A stretch of 64,000 bases of DNA from Pseudoscleropodium purum. Taxonomy: Eukaryota > Streptophyta > Bryopsida > Hypnales > Brachytheciaceae. Of this stretch, positions 36,250 to 49,597 are shown piece after piece (position 1 is the stretch's first letter; every line of letters begins with the position of its first letter). Both the position numbers and the translations under genes were made by a program. The stretch is taken from positions 29,927,063-29,991,062 of the forward strand of contig OZ017795.1 in the NCBI GenBank assembly GCA_963969395.1, written 5' to 3'. The notes beneath the pieces were generated by a model, which was not told the origin of the DNA, searched no databases, and was given only the letters and a program-made list of their open reading frames with translations.

Positions 36250-39200
36250 ATGACAACACACATCCAATGAAGAAATAGTTGATAGGTGTCTTGGCATTTT
36301 TCTTTGTCCTGGACAGGGGTTTGAACTTGAACTTCTGGTTGTTCCAGTTCCCATTATTTTATGAGGTTCGATGCAAAATAGTGTGGAACGTGCTCCTTAT
36401 GGGTTGTTCCTAATGTTGGACAAGTTTAGAATTCTCAACTGAATACAATGTTCATACTGTGCGCGCACCAAATTCCTGCAAATAATCTTTCTTCTCGACC
36501 CAAGAATTTTGTGCATCTGCTTGTTCGCTTGTTCCTTCCATTGAAAATTTGAAAATTTAGGATACTAAAGTACTTCATGTACGAAGTGTTTTCAAAAGGG
36601 TTTGAAGCATACACCTATTATCATTGTTGCACAATATGCATAACATTAACATTAGCAAATTTTGTAATAAGGTACAATAAGTGCATGCATTATCATTATT
36701 GTCTTCCTAAAGTTGGACTAAAGAGTGACAATTAAACTTAGAAATTGATGACATAAGATGTATACAATCAAAACATAAAGGCCTAGAAGAGCCTAGTGTC
36801 AATATTTGATACTAACATCTTTTGACAACATTTTTTAATTTTGAAACTTATTCATACATGATAAAGACAATGCGTTGGAATCTTGGCTTGCTCTTGTCAA
36901 TAAGGTCCAAGAAATTGAATAATTCATCTTTTATATCATTAAGTATTGATTATGGTGAACTTTTCTTGTTTCTTTGGCAAATTGTAATTGCTTGTGGATG
37001 GTATTGAATATGTAGGCATGTACAATAACTAAAACTATAGACTGGTTCATCGATTTTCTAAATTACATTGAAGTAAAGAAATCTTAACAAAAAATGGTAT
37101 GAAACTTAAAACCCAAATATATTGAGTTTTATGCATTTTTTGTTCAATATTCCTATATTGGTGATAAGAAAGGATTAAAGGAGATTCCAACTTTAATACC
37201 TAACAAATACTTTGAAATTCAATGAACATTTGAATTTGTAGGTTGCAACTAATTTGAACAATAGGATATGTTTGACTTTGCTCACTATAGCCAAGAATGA
37301 AGGGGGCTTTTCATAGACAAAAGATACCCATAGTATAGGAAGTTGAAGTAGGATCTTAAGGAGGTTGAAGTAAGACCTTACTTAAAAAGGAAGCCAATAC
37401 TATAAGGGCAAAGCTACCTAGACAAAACTACCCATAGTATAGTTGTTTTTTCTACATACAACTTTCAAAGTTGATTGAACTCACAATCAACTTCAACCTC
37501 TATATCTCTTATTCTTTACTTTGAAATGAATGTTAGAATTTATTAGAACTTTGAATCTATAACAATTCAATTACTTTAGAATGATGGGAGATATATCACA
37601 ACTACTAGAAAATTCAATTTTTGTATTGATTTGATGGCATTGATTTGGTTCATTTTTATTTATTGATTTGGAAATTATTCTATTAATTTGGACAAAAATC
37701 AATAAAAAAACAAAAACAAAAAAGTGAATCAAATCAATGTGACTAAATCATTAAAAAAAATTGAATTTTCTAGTAGTTTATTTTGTTCATTATAATATAT
37801 ATATATACTTTCTTATTGGAGGTCAATAAAAAAACTAAATGAAAACCAAAGTTGAACTTAAAGATTTATCTACTATTTCTATGAAAAGATCCCATGATTT
37901 CAAGCAAAATAAGATTTGTTATAACTTTCAATCAAAATTGAATGATTCAAAACTTTTCATACACTTCTATACCCAATAAATATTTTTTTAAATTAAAAAA
38001 AAGTAAAATTTCTTATTTGTCCTAAATTTTGATTTAGTTCCAAAATGAAAAAATAAACTTATGGATTTTGCAATACTTACTAAAAACTCTCAACAATGAA
38101 AGATTATAGGGATTAAGAGATATTTTAATCCCTACAAGTGTGAGGAATTTGAAATAAGCTAGGAAGCATTGAGGACCATATTGTCACTATACATAGTTCT
38201 ATTTATTGAATTCACAAATTTTGTTTTGCAAAGAATAGAAAATCAAAAAATATCTCACAAAAAATTTGGTCAATTTTCTTAAAGAAGAAAGACATATAAT
38301 AAGTGATCAAAGTAGAATCATGTAGCTTCCTGGGGGGATTATCCTTGGCCTTATAGACTCTTAATTCCCTACTTGGTTCCTTTGGCAATCCAAGAGTGAT
38401 CTTTGAGATTTTAGAATGGTAAACAGAAAATTTTCTATGTGTAGAAGCCTCATTGTTGTGTGAATAAAGATTGTCTCAAAGAAAAAATTGATTGACATAA
38501 AGCTACATCAAATACGAAAGCAAAATTCAAGCAAGAATTTATAAAATCAACATTATCTCTAAAGTGTCCCCCATAGCTAATAATATTGCCTCAACAAGAA
38601 GTTAGGAGTATACAATAGATGTAGTTGGATTTGAATGTCATAATGAAATTAAATATTTGTACAACAACTCTCCACATGAGCCCCAACAATTAATAAAAAC
38701 CAATGCATTGAAATAAAATTAAACTAGAATATACATTAATTTTATTATATCTCATACAATGTAAATTTAAGCAAAGAAAATTTTAACACATTTAATTGTT
38801 TGACAATAATTTTTATTTGTTATCTTTAAAATTGTGAAATTATAATTATAAAATTATATGAGAGTTAAAAAATATAGCTTACATTAAATGTGTAAGTGAT
38901 AAGCTTTACCTCTACTTCAACTAGAGTGTCCTTTTATTGGTACAAACATTATCCACAAATGGACTTACTCTATATTAAAAAGGTGGATTTTGACTATACA
39001 TTAAGAATATGTAGAGATCCATTTATTCCTCAATAAAATTAAATATGAAATTAGAAATTCTTTATGCTTCAACATAAGCATCCCTAAATTATTATTTTGC
39101 AATTTTGTATCTTTGTATCTTTTGTGACATTAATTTATTTTACCTTCTTAATAGTGATGTATTTGGTCTTAAAAAAATCAACATATATTATTCAAAATTA

Positions 39201-39900
39201 ATATAATATAACCGTTTATAATTATCAATCCTAGCCAATCTTCAAAGGTCACATACAAGGAGTTATAACTTACACTACGATAATATTTGTCATTGGTATT
39301 TATTAGGAATTCAATCCTAATCTTACAAGAAATTCTATAGTGTTATTTTTAATTTTGAAAAACTTTGTTTTATGTACTAAAGTTTAATTATAGTCCACCT
39401 TTTCTAATTGCTCAAAGTCAATGATAATGAATAATGCTAATTAGGTATCTTTCTGTTTTAATCTAAACATAAACATTTTCCTCTTGATTTTAGTGCCTCT
39501 AATGAAAGGATGAGTATATACAATAATATATGTTTAGAAATTGGAGAAAGTCATAAAGACTTTAAAGAAATAAGGATCAATTTGATTGAAAACCAATGTG
39601 AAATGTTTGTATTTAACTTTGAGAGGACATTATTAATGTAGACTTTTTAGCAATCCAAAATATTATTGTTCAATCATTTTTCAATGATACATCAAAAACT
39701 AAATTGTGTATATCTAATTACGTGGCTACATCATAGAATCTATAATAAAATAAAATCAAGTCAAGTCACAAATCTTTTTTGAAGAAGTTAATAATTAAAA
39801 TGAAAACTTATATAGAAATTATTCAATTTTGTGCTATTAAATGATAGTGGATTTTAATAATGATTATCAATGGTACAAATTCAAAATAAGAAATTGGTTA
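36250..39900. other. SNF4 3' flank, then AT-rich intergenic DNA
   Basis: The first ~300 bases are the likely 3' UTR. Beyond that, no coding exons were recognised. A direct repeat of ACCCATAGTATAG occurs near 37328 and 37428, and a TIR element lies at 37600-37778. Confidence 0.45.
37600..37778. mobile_element. Small TIR element (MITE), about 179 bp
   Basis: The left end AACTACTAGAAAATTCAATT and the reverse complement of the right end are identical for over 20 bases. The inner arms (TTGATTTGAT, GATTTGGTTCA) also pair. No clear target duplication was seen, and the superfamily is uncertain; the ends are not CACTA. Confidence 0.75.
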
Positions 39901-39920
39901 ATCTTCAATTATACTAAAAA

Positions 39921-40154
39921 ATGAATTGCAACAACAGTAAAAGGAATATACATGTTGCATCACCTCAAAATTCACATATCAATAATAGAGTGTCTCCCCA
40001 AAGTATATCAAATGGTAGTATCTCCTATGATAGTAGCAAGCATGTAGCATCTCTACAAAATTTGTGTACCATAAATGGAGCGTCTCCTCAAAGCACATCA
40101 AATGGAGACACAATATGTAGTAGTCGTATTTCTTTAAGTTGTGTCAATCATCAG
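39921..40154 (+). CDS. Possible upstream exon of the enkurin-domain gene (uncertain)
   Basis: An open frame beginning MNCNNSKRNIHVASPQ is rich in Ser, Asn, Gln and His and contains two related ~30-residue units (HVASPQNS..VSPQSISNG and HVASLQNL..ASPQSTSNG). It ends at a CAG|GTTCGT donor-like site in phase 0. That phase does not fit either acceptor before the next exon at 40.73 kb, so either a linking exon is missing or this stretch belongs elsewhere. No function is assigned. Confidence 0.3.
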
Positions 40155-40730
40155 GTTCGTGAATAATTAAAATGAGTATCTTATATGTGATATATATAAC
40201 CTATAATTTCCAACATTCCAATAACCAAAGTAAGAAAAACATAAAAATAGTAGAAAATATAATTTTATACAAATATTCTAATTAGTGTCCCATTATTCAA
40301 AATAGCCTTAATGATCTAATTATCTTAATTAGTATTTTATTGCAATGATTTTATGAAGACATCTAATAGTGCTTGATATAGTTCTACGATTGATTTGTTA
40401 CTCATCAATAGATTGGAGGCCATTGTAGACACCCAAAATGCAGCACAAGAAGAATGTCGCTTCCCAATCACTTGGATAGTTATCAAATATCCGAACTTTT
40501 GAATCCTCCACGTGGAATTAGGTCTTAATCTTGACACTTGAGACAAGCAGATGCAATTCTATTAAATTTGAGTTAGGTATTGATGTCATGACCTTGGTAT
40601 ATGAACATGAAGTGAAGTAAATTTTTTATATTTAAATAATGTAACTTAGAAAACTTAAACACTCCTTTATAATCCATTGATTCAAGATCAATGATGTATT
40701 TCTTTTTATTTCATAAATGTCAGAGATGAA

Positions 40731-42896
40731 ATGATCAGAAGAGGAATTACACCCCGTAACCATCATCGAGAAAACCGAGCTTTAATTACTAAAACAAGTG
40801 CAAAAAATCACGCTCTTAGGCAGGTCTTCATCAAAACTCATACTAACATACTTGCATTTATTGTCTCAAAAATGAGAATAAATTTGTATGTTTACACTAT
40901 CAACATTTTGATGTATTAATTTTTAAGGAAAAAAAAATGAAGAGTGCATTAATAAAGGTTCATAGACTTGTTTGGAATTCTAACAAAACTAGTTGTAACC
41001 CTCAAAAATACTTTTGTACTAAAGATCTAATTCAAAATACATTAAAGAGTTCTAAATGTTATGAAACAATAAAATATTATACAGAACCAACAAAATGATC
41101 ATGAGTGTATAATAAAATCTTCTGAAGGAGGAAATGGCAATGGGGTACAACCACAACCACAAGTAAAAAGTAGAAATGGAATTGATTATATTGCAAGAAA
41201 TGTCCAAAATGCAAGTAATAGTGTGGCAAAGTCCAATCCAAAAGTGGAACATTTGGACTATTTGAAGAAAGAAACTTTTGGCAAAGTTCCTGCTTAGTAG
41301 GTGCCCAATCTTTTTATCTCACTTATTTCATTTTTGCATTTCAAAAATAAAAATTTTAAATGATTTATTGATTATTGCAATCTTCTAGAAACATTATAAA
41401 ACTTGTTGATTATTGAATTGTTGTTGACTTTATTCATTATATCCACCAATGCTCAAATAAACATTATATATAATTATAAAAAAATTCTAATTAATTTAAC
41501 TTATTCATACAATATATTAATAAAATCATTCAGCTTGGTGAAAAGGAAGATCGAACTTGCACAAAATATTGAGAAAAGGTTTATTCAATATTTTAATGTA
41601 AACTTCAAATATTTTAGTATCAAGTGTTTTTTTCTTACATTATAGTTTCACAAAAATAATTATAATAAGCTATTATGCAAAATAGAAATTGAAGAAATTC
41701 AAATTACTAACAATATTTACAGTACTTGTAAAATATTAATCTATAATTGACTAGCATTATTGAAAGTTTCGTAGATGTAGTGATTTAATTAAAACTGGTT
41801 TGTAGTGTCTCAACATTATTTTATTGTCAATGATAGGTTGCTTGAAAACAAAAATAAGAATTTACCTCCAGGATTAGTTCTCATTGATGACAATGATAGA
41901 CTTGATGTTTTATCAACTCTAAAGAGCAGTATCCTATTTTAAAGATAATTTTGATTTGCGTTTGTTAATATTTATTTTATATAACATGTTCAACGCCTCA
42001 AATAAAATTTCTAATACACTAAAGATAATAGTATTGATTGTAGTTAAAACCAATTGTTGTATTCAACAATTTTTGGATTGTAGACCTTATTTTCATTTAT
42101 TATTGAATTCGTTTTAATAGAATTAAATTTAACAATTATTGAAAAAAATCAATTATGATAAATAAATAAAAATGAATTTAATCTAATTGCATTGAGCTTA
42201 TTTCATCCTACATTGGGATTTTAATTTGGATTCTTGCAAATGGATTTGCACCTCATGTAAAGCTTAAAATTTTGATTCTTTTATTGAATTGAAATTGCTT
42301 ATGTTCTACTAAAATCCAAAAAGATGAGAAAAGTAAGTCCAATCATTTCAATTGGTAGATATAAATAGGATTTTTGTTTTCTATAGATTACTACATTTAG
42401 TTAAGATATGAAAATTCAAATTAGAGACAAGATAATTCAATGTGATTATATTGCATACAAGTATTACTTGTTGTCATCTCAATGAAAATAAGTTTCAAAA
42501 ATAACTCAAATGTGATTTAAAATAGAGACTAAGTTTAGACAACAAAAAAAACATTTTAAACTTGTACCATTACTATAATAATAGAATATCAATTTGATGC
42601 TAATATTTTCTATAATATTAGATGATATAATATAATAAGATTTTCTTAATAATAATAATAATAAAATTAATAATTGTAATAAAATGACCATTTTAATAAT
42701 CTTTTCCTTAATAAAAATAATAATTGGCAAAAAAGGCAAAGAAAAATTGGAGACAGAGCTAATGAATATGCCATTGGTAATACAAACACAATCTCAAAAG
42801 CGAAACAAAGTTGAGTTGGAGCTTCAATTAGAAGACCTTGAAAAATCTATAACTCGTTTTTCAAGACCTAAGGTTTACATCCGAGTTAAAGATTGA
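40731..42896 (+). CDS. ENKD1: Enkurin-domain protein, ENKD1-like (N-terminus incomplete)
   Basis: Predicted microtubule- or axoneme-associated protein of the enkurin-domain family, known from cilia and flagella. Exons 40731-40823, 41085-41296, 41534-41578, 41837-41928 and 42736-42896 join in phase through GT-AG introns and give 200 residues from the first in-frame Met; upstream coding exon(s) are probably missing. Conserved blocks in family order are TPRNHHRENR, NGIDYIARNVQNAS, LDYLKKETFGKVPAYLVKRK, LPPGLVLIDDNDRLDVLSTL, and a C-terminus with LELQLEDLEKSI ending FSRPKVYIRVKD. The PPG..RL.TL and FSRPKV blocks resemble ENKD1 more than ENKUR. Codons are extremely A/T-rich, unlike the neighbouring genes, so the gene is easily missed. 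The last exon has a weak acceptor with an alternative in-frame one 6 bases downstream. Sperm-specific expression is inferred, not shown. Confidence 0.75.
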
Positions 42897-43084
42897 ATAG
42901 TCAAATTATTTTTGTTTTTTGGTCAAAAGTGGTAAAATGCTTGTGTTATTATTGTACAAATAAATGGTATGAAATATGTCTGTAGTATTTTTATATTTTT
43001 TTGAATTAATGTAGTTGCACAATAGGAATTTAGGGTATTATGAATTTTACAAAACTCATTGGATCTTTACTATAATATAAAGTT

Positions 43085-43680
43085 AGCAATTATTTTCCTT
43101 CACATATTTTGTTTGTGGTTTAAATTCAAATTTCAAAATTGAATTCAGATTATTAAATAGAAATTTTAAGGAATATTCTAATGTTGCAATACCAAAAAGT
43201 AAAAAGTTTTTAACACCACATAGATCTTTGATACACAAAATGAAAATTATAAACTCTTTATTGTAACAAAGTTGTAAGGTAAGGACCATAATATAAATTT
43301 TGTGAAAGGTCAATGCAAGTTGTATGCACTCCTTCACTTATTTCACTTGTAGTTTGAATTCAAATTATAAAATAAAAAATTTAAAGAATATTCCAATGTT
43401 ACAATATCAAAAAGTAAAAAGTTTTTAGCACCATATAGATCTTTGATACACAAAGTGAAAATTGTGAATTCTTTATTGTAGCTCACAAGGTAAAGACTAT
43501 AATATAAATTTTGTAAAAGTTCAATGCAAGTAGTTGTTTGCACTCCTTCACATATTTTACTTGTCATTTGAATTCAAATTATAAAATAAAAATTTTAATT
43601 GAATTCTTTATTATAGCTTACAATTGCAAGGTAAAGACCACAATATAATTTTTTTTAAAGATCAATGCAAGTAATTGTAT
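43085..43680. repeat. Tandem repeat of about 215 bp, 2.6 copies
   Basis: GTAAAAAGTTTTTA(A/G)CACC occurs twice about 215 bases apart. The flanking CTCCTTCACATATTTT, AATTCAAATT and TCAATGCAAGTA.TTG segments recur, and the third copy has an internal deletion. It starts less than 200 bases after the ENKD1-like stop codon. Confidence 0.85.
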
Positions 43681-45450
43681 TTATAGATGAACTTATTATG
43701 AAGTTGAAAAACTTCATTTTAAGCTTAAGAAAAAATCCAAAGAGGACTAGGAAAGGTAACATTTCATATATTGACTTATTAGATGCTTGATTTCATCTAA
43801 TTTATCTAATTTTAAGGTATTTAATTTTATATTTCTATATATTTTAAATAATTATTAAATTTGAATTAATGCTTTTTTTAAACAATAAATAAGGCCTTGA
43901 AACTAGATATCAAAGGACAATTAAAGGATGCATTTTACAATTTTCTATAAAATCAAAGAAATATAATTTTCTAAAATTCACTAGATATTTGTTAATTCTA
44001 AGTTAGGGGTTTCTTTCAGTGCCAAACTCTAAGTTGTAACATTTCTTATGAAGGAGAACATAAATACAAAAATTTCACCTCATTTAGAAAATAAAAACAA
44101 CATTCTATATCAAAAAAAAAATTATATTTTTTAGTTCTCCCTAGCTAATTTAAGGTGATTGATTATTTTGTATTTTTCATAAATCCTTAGATAATTTGGT
44201 AATAATGACTTCATATACAAATTCAAATGTGCCAAACCTAATAGCTTGATTGTAAAGCATTTAGAATTGCTACTCTCGTTGCAATAAATGCGAGGGATCA
44301 ATATAGAATTCGAGCTTTGAATGTACCAATACACAAACTATTATGCACTTCTTAAAAATTTAGGTGATATTAGAGATATTTGTTAAATAATGCAAACTTA
44401 GTACAAAGAGGATATGAAATTCAAAACTCTACACTAAAATCTTAACCAAACAATGCTCTCATCAAGTACTTAAAAGATATCTCTATTGGATAATCCATAA
44501 TTGCATATATGTATTCACTTGCCTAGAGGGCAACCCAAAGGACAATCACCAAAAGTTTATATTGTTAAGGCATGCAAAAGTAAATAATGAATAGTGCTTA
44601 TGGCTCTATTGCCTAAATGTGGTGTTTAGCAAGCCATGATCACCATTCAAACAGTAGTAGGTTGAAACATTTTAAAGAAAATACAAAATTTACTTTTTGT
44701 CAACAATTCAAAATATTTTCTATTCGTTTTATACAAAATTATAATTGTTATAATTTTATATCAAAAAGTGAAAATAAATGAATAAATGTACCAAAATCAA
44801 CCCAATTAATTAAAAAAATTCAATAGATACAAGAAGCAATAGAAATTGGTGTAAAGATGTATAAAAAAAACTTGTCGATCTTCATTTTCTTAGTTAAATC
44901 AAATACCAAAAATGGTTATTCTAAAAATTCCAATCAAAGTTGACCAAGGCAACATCCACTTCTAGGATGCACAAACCATTAGGTGTTAGATGTGAAACAT
45001 GGCTTTTTTTTTTACATTATAGTGCCAAATTGCAGCAAAATAAATTATTTGGGTACAAAATGGCAACAAACCATGAAGTTTTTTGCCAAAATACTTCGAA
45101 TTAAAAAAATCTTGAATGAAATCACCAAATTGTGGATTCCAAGCATGAGATAGTATGTCAATGCTAATGTGATATTTTCGATCCAATAAATGGATGAATA
45201 TTGAAATTTTGGAGCACTACCAAACATTTTATATCGCTGCTTTGGCACTTCATAAAAAATGAAAAAAAAAAGAAAAAAAGAAAAAGAAAAAGCACTGGTA
45301 AGAAACTGTCTTTGAACATTAGATTGCACACAAAATCTAAAAAACAAAATTAAATTAAATTAAATTAATAATTAAAAACTAAAAACATACGGGAAAATAA
45401 CAGTGAGTGAAACTGGACACTCAAAATGGACTCAACATTGTTCCCAAGAC
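43681..45450. other. AT-rich intergenic DNA, no gene seen
   Basis: Only short frames without domains on either strand. Confidence 0.5.
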
Positions 45451-45570
45451 CTTCACACTAGATATCAGGACCAACACATATTAATATTCTTAAGTCTCAA
45501 GAGCTTGGTACAAAGTTTCTCAGTCCCAAAGCTCCATGGTCCTGACTCTTGGGATGCATAGTTACCAGTC

Positions 45571-45753
45571 TTACCACCCCCTGCAAAGAACCTTGTTGCA
45601 CACAAAGATATGCATAAACTCTCCATTCTCTTTAGTATCATCTCCATCATTCTCATGGCTCCACACAAGCCTCCACATAGTTTTCTTTCCAGAAGGATGG
45701 TCTTCCAACTGACTCCAGAATCTCTTTGCAGTATACAAAAGTTTAACAGCCAT
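45571..45753 (-). CDS. Small unrecognised open frame (60 codons) after the WEE1 gene
   Basis: The frame begins MAVKLLYTAKRFWSQLEDHP and is coding-like in composition (Trp, charged residues, few low-complexity runs), with GC above the surrounding DNA. An acceptor-like TTCTAG lies just upstream on the minus strand. It does not splice in phase onto the WEE1 end and matches no family I know. It could be WEE1 3' UTR, a small separate gene or a relic. Confidence 0.25.
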   Translation of the reverse strand: MAVKLLYTAKRFWSQLEDHPSGKKTMWRLVWSHENDGDDTKENGEFMHIFVCNKVLCRGW

Positions 45754-45871
45754 TAGGAAAACCTAGAAGCAGTGAGTCAATTTACCGATTCGCCATTTTC
45801 AAATCAGTAACGCAGCTCTCTGAATAATATATATACATCCAAAATCAGTGCAATGGCTTTCAAATATGAGG

Positions 45872-48800
45872 TTACTGACGTTCTAATGTAAGCCGATTCT
45901 TCCGATAAGATATAATCTGGTCCGCGCTTGGTCGCTTGCCAGGATCCGGATTTAACATTGTAGAAACCAATGCGCAAAGAGCTTCACTCCGCCAAGAGGG
46001 CATTCTAGGGATATCTTCCAAATCAGGTCTAGTTCTGGGTAACTGTAGCCCTGTAACCCACTCGTACACCATGGCACCAAAGCTGAATATGTCAGCCTTG
46101 GGGCTTGGGTCTTCGTCTTGAAGCAACTCCGGTGCTAGGTATCCCCCATCGCCCTCTTCCCACTCCCACAACTTGCAGGGCACTGCTAATCCAAAATCGC
46201 CTATTTTCAAGTTACCTATACACAAGAAAGGAAAGGACGCCAGTCAAGCGATTCTCCTGACTGTCAAAAGACACCAGTCACAATTTTTTTTTTTTAAATG
46301 GACTATGTTTGCCTTAATCCCGAAGTGCCGAAGCTGATGCACAGAACTAGCAATGCGCAGTGGCAAAGAGGAGGTTCGTACCTTGGCCATCTATAAAAAT
46401 GTTTTCTGGTTTGATATCAAGATGAAGTACTCCATGCTTATGTATATGACTTAATCCTGAAGCCACTTGATCTATGTACTCCCACACCTGGCAGAAAAAT
46501 CCAACCCACAGATACATTTAGAATTACCAAACTAATCACAACAGCACCACCATATCAATTACTCAAAACTGAACTTGCAAATAATTCCAAACAACGTAGT
46601 AAAGAACTCGGGACGGGCAGGAGTCAACTTCAGAGTAGCAATACCTGAGGTTCATCAAGAGGCTGTTTGAGAGAATCAAGGAGCATGCGAAGATTGCCTG
46701 CCTCACAGAGCTCCATTTGAATATAGAAGTGAGAATCCTGCTGCCAACCCCTAAAGTAATTCACTACGTTTGGATGTTCGGCGAGGCACGCAACACTTTG
46801 AATCTCCCGCATATATCGATCTCGATCCACACGACTAAAGAATTCTCGTTTACTCATTTTTACTGCACACAGTGCACCTCCTTTCCTATCTCGAGCTTCA
46901 TAAACCTGAAATCCGGCATGCCAATTAAGGTCAATCGCCTCCAAGAATGAACAGGAAGTCAAACAATAACGACGTCCTGCCAGTCAGAGACAGCACTTTC
47001 TATCATAGAGCATACCTTGCGAAGAAGGAAATGAACAGACATGGCATGTTATGAACGCAACTCGTCATTCGGTAGTAATTTAGCAAGGATACAGCTGCAG
47101 AAGTATACCCGGGTCGACGTTGGATATTCTCTGGACAAAAGTGGCATCGACTGGGTACAAGCAAGCACTGATGGCCGATCATTCCCGAATTTCAAATTAC
47201 ACAACGAAAACGTCAAACGCACTGGACAAGTAGGAAAAATCACGAACCGTACTGAAAGATCCATGCCCAATTTCTCGAAGGTATTCAAAGTGTTTGTCGA
47301 ACATAAATATGCTGGCAGTCCTCTTGAGATGTGTGGTAAGAAGCAACTTCGTATCCCTCAGACTTTGTTGCCTGGACAGCTGTTTTCTCCTGTAAGTCAT
47401 AAAGTATGGCACCGGCAATATAGGCAACAATCAATACCATTATTATGCTTCCTGCAATTCTGAATGACCAGCAATATGCAAGACATGGCATAGAGAATCA
47501 GACATCTTCGTACTCATTATTATAAAAGAAAATCAGTATCAATGTTCCCAGTTTATTCAAAGTTTTAGTAGGCAATATTTAAGCAGAACATGAGTAAGAG
47601 TCGAAAATTACTTGAGAATAGGAGTACTTGGACACTCCAAGAAAGGACTACTAGTAGTTGATTTTGGTGTGGTTGGAGGGGACTGAAAGTCACCATCCTC
47701 GAGTGCCACTGTTTCTGCAGCTGGTTTGACATCCGCTTCTCCTCCACTCCCTCCTTTATCCAAATCGAGCTCACTGCTTCTGATCTTTGATTCGCCTTGA
47801 CAATTCATCAACTTGTGAGTTTCGGCATGTATTGGTTGAAGTCACACGAAATCTCACGAAATCTCACGTACATTAAAACAAGAACATTGTTGCACAGCTA
47901 CCAGCACACAAAGAGGAGAGGACGATGAAGACCAACCTCTTCGTGCCAAGACCGTGACCGAATGCCAAACCCCTCAGTCGCTCGTCCAGTATTTACGAAT
48001 AATGGCGGAAGGCTAGATGTTGGAAACAACCCTTTGCCATCTGTACTGAGAGGAACAGTTTGACGACTGCTGGATTCCAGATTTGCCAAAACCTCGGCAT
48101 TTGCGGCAGCCTGGCCCCTTACAGCCATGTTACTTGTGGAAAAGCGCTCCCGTAGCGAGGATGACATTTGTTCCCCAATTCCTGACACCAAGGAGAATCA
48201 TTACGAATGTCAAGAAAATAAACTGATGTAAAATGAAATTTTGGGAATTACCACCTGCTAAACCACCAGATTTGACATGTCTGTATGATCATTATTCCAG
48301 GAGAACCTTAAGGCTAAGCAAAACAATTCTTTATAACGAGCACATAATTGAAAAGTGTCTCTAATCAAACCCTTCATAAAATAATACCATTGTCTAAGAA
48401 ACCCTTAAATACTGGGACCAATAAAAAGAACAATGATAGCCACAAGGGAATATATGAAACAGCTTCCACGTAACTACAAGTATTAGAACAGAACAATGAA
48501 AATAACTGCTATAAGCAAGAAACCTTCCACTGTTCATTCCATTGCATTGAAAACTGCGAAAGACTGTCTCTCATCAGCTAACTGGTAGATACTTAACTCG
48601 TCTATTCATACACTTGGCTGAACTAATTTGCACTTGGTGAAAACATTAATGACTCGGTTTCATGCCTATGGTCACAATTCTTTGAAAGGAATGGGCTTTT
48701 CCTACTGTCACTTATAACGGTCTACAACCTCCCATCTCATTGCATGAAAAATCCACGCGAAGTGCTAAAACTTTGATCTCCTGAACACATTTAGCTCCTG

Positions 48801-49581
48801 AACCCAGAGTGATCCCCATACTGATCTCTCAATGAAAGCACACTCCTACGTATTGGTCACAACGCTTGAAGTGATGGAAGATAGTGTCCTCTACATCATT
48901 CGTAATTACAATAACAGGTCTCAAAGGCCTGAGACAAAGATATACTAACTATAGTTATCTCTAGATAGTTCAGTAAAAAATTCACAAAAGTTTATCTCAC
49001 AAGAAAATTGCCCTAATTGAGGATAGTTCCAACAAGCACATTCGTCATTCTAAAGACTCCAAATCGGTCACCAGAAGCATGAGGAATAGAAGCTTAATTG
49101 GTGTCTTCATCCCACTACCCGAAAGAACCAAAATCCACCATATCCATGCTTCGGATAAGAAGCAGTGATCTCGAACCTTAAAAACTAAAAAGACTTTAAA
49201 AAATTAATTTTAAAAAAATTCCAGCATTTTACGAATTAATCATAATTCCGGCAACATGCTCCACACTTAACTACTCCAATTAGCATGAAAGTTCTACCAC
49301 CCGTCCACGCAACGAGATACCAACTCAAAACCTCCAGTCAGTTCGGCACATAATTCATAAAATTCATCACGGAACGAGAATTGCCCTAATCGAAAAAAAC
49401 TTCTGCCAATCCCATGATCCCGAGGTCAGCCCACCGACTTACTAATACTTTACAGCGACGAAAGACAGGCTTGATCCACGTCTTCCTCACACTAAAAATC
49501 TGACAGATAAATTCGAAGCTCCATCCAGAAAACAATGGGAGGTGGAAGAGTAGAGAAAAGGTTACCATTTCTTAATTCCAT
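45872..49581 (-). CDS. WEE1: Wee1-family protein kinase
   Basis: A predicted inhibitory kinase acting on cyclin-dependent kinase at the cell-cycle checkpoint. Seven exons join in phase: 49581-49566, 48181-47937, 47811-47612, 47389-47248, 46905-46645, 46487-46382 and 46215-45872, giving 437 residues. The N-terminal part holds a cluster of S/T-P sites at residues ~131-151 (SPPTTPK, SSPF, STP), typical CDK targets. The kinase domain spans ~188-425: glycine loop GHGSFSTV (195-202), lysine in AVKMSK (217), catalytic loop HLDIKPEN (310-317), DFG (330-332), and the Wee1 marker EEGDGGYLAPELL (343 on). All catalytic residues are present. The activation segment reads DFGLAV, and the C-terminal lobe (PRTRPDL, NPDPGKRPSA) recalls animal Wee1 as much as seed-plant WEE1. 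The tiny first exon is inferred from phase only; an intron of about 1.4 kb follows it. Confidence 0.82.
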
Positions 49582-49597
49582 CACGTGCCTCCGACCT

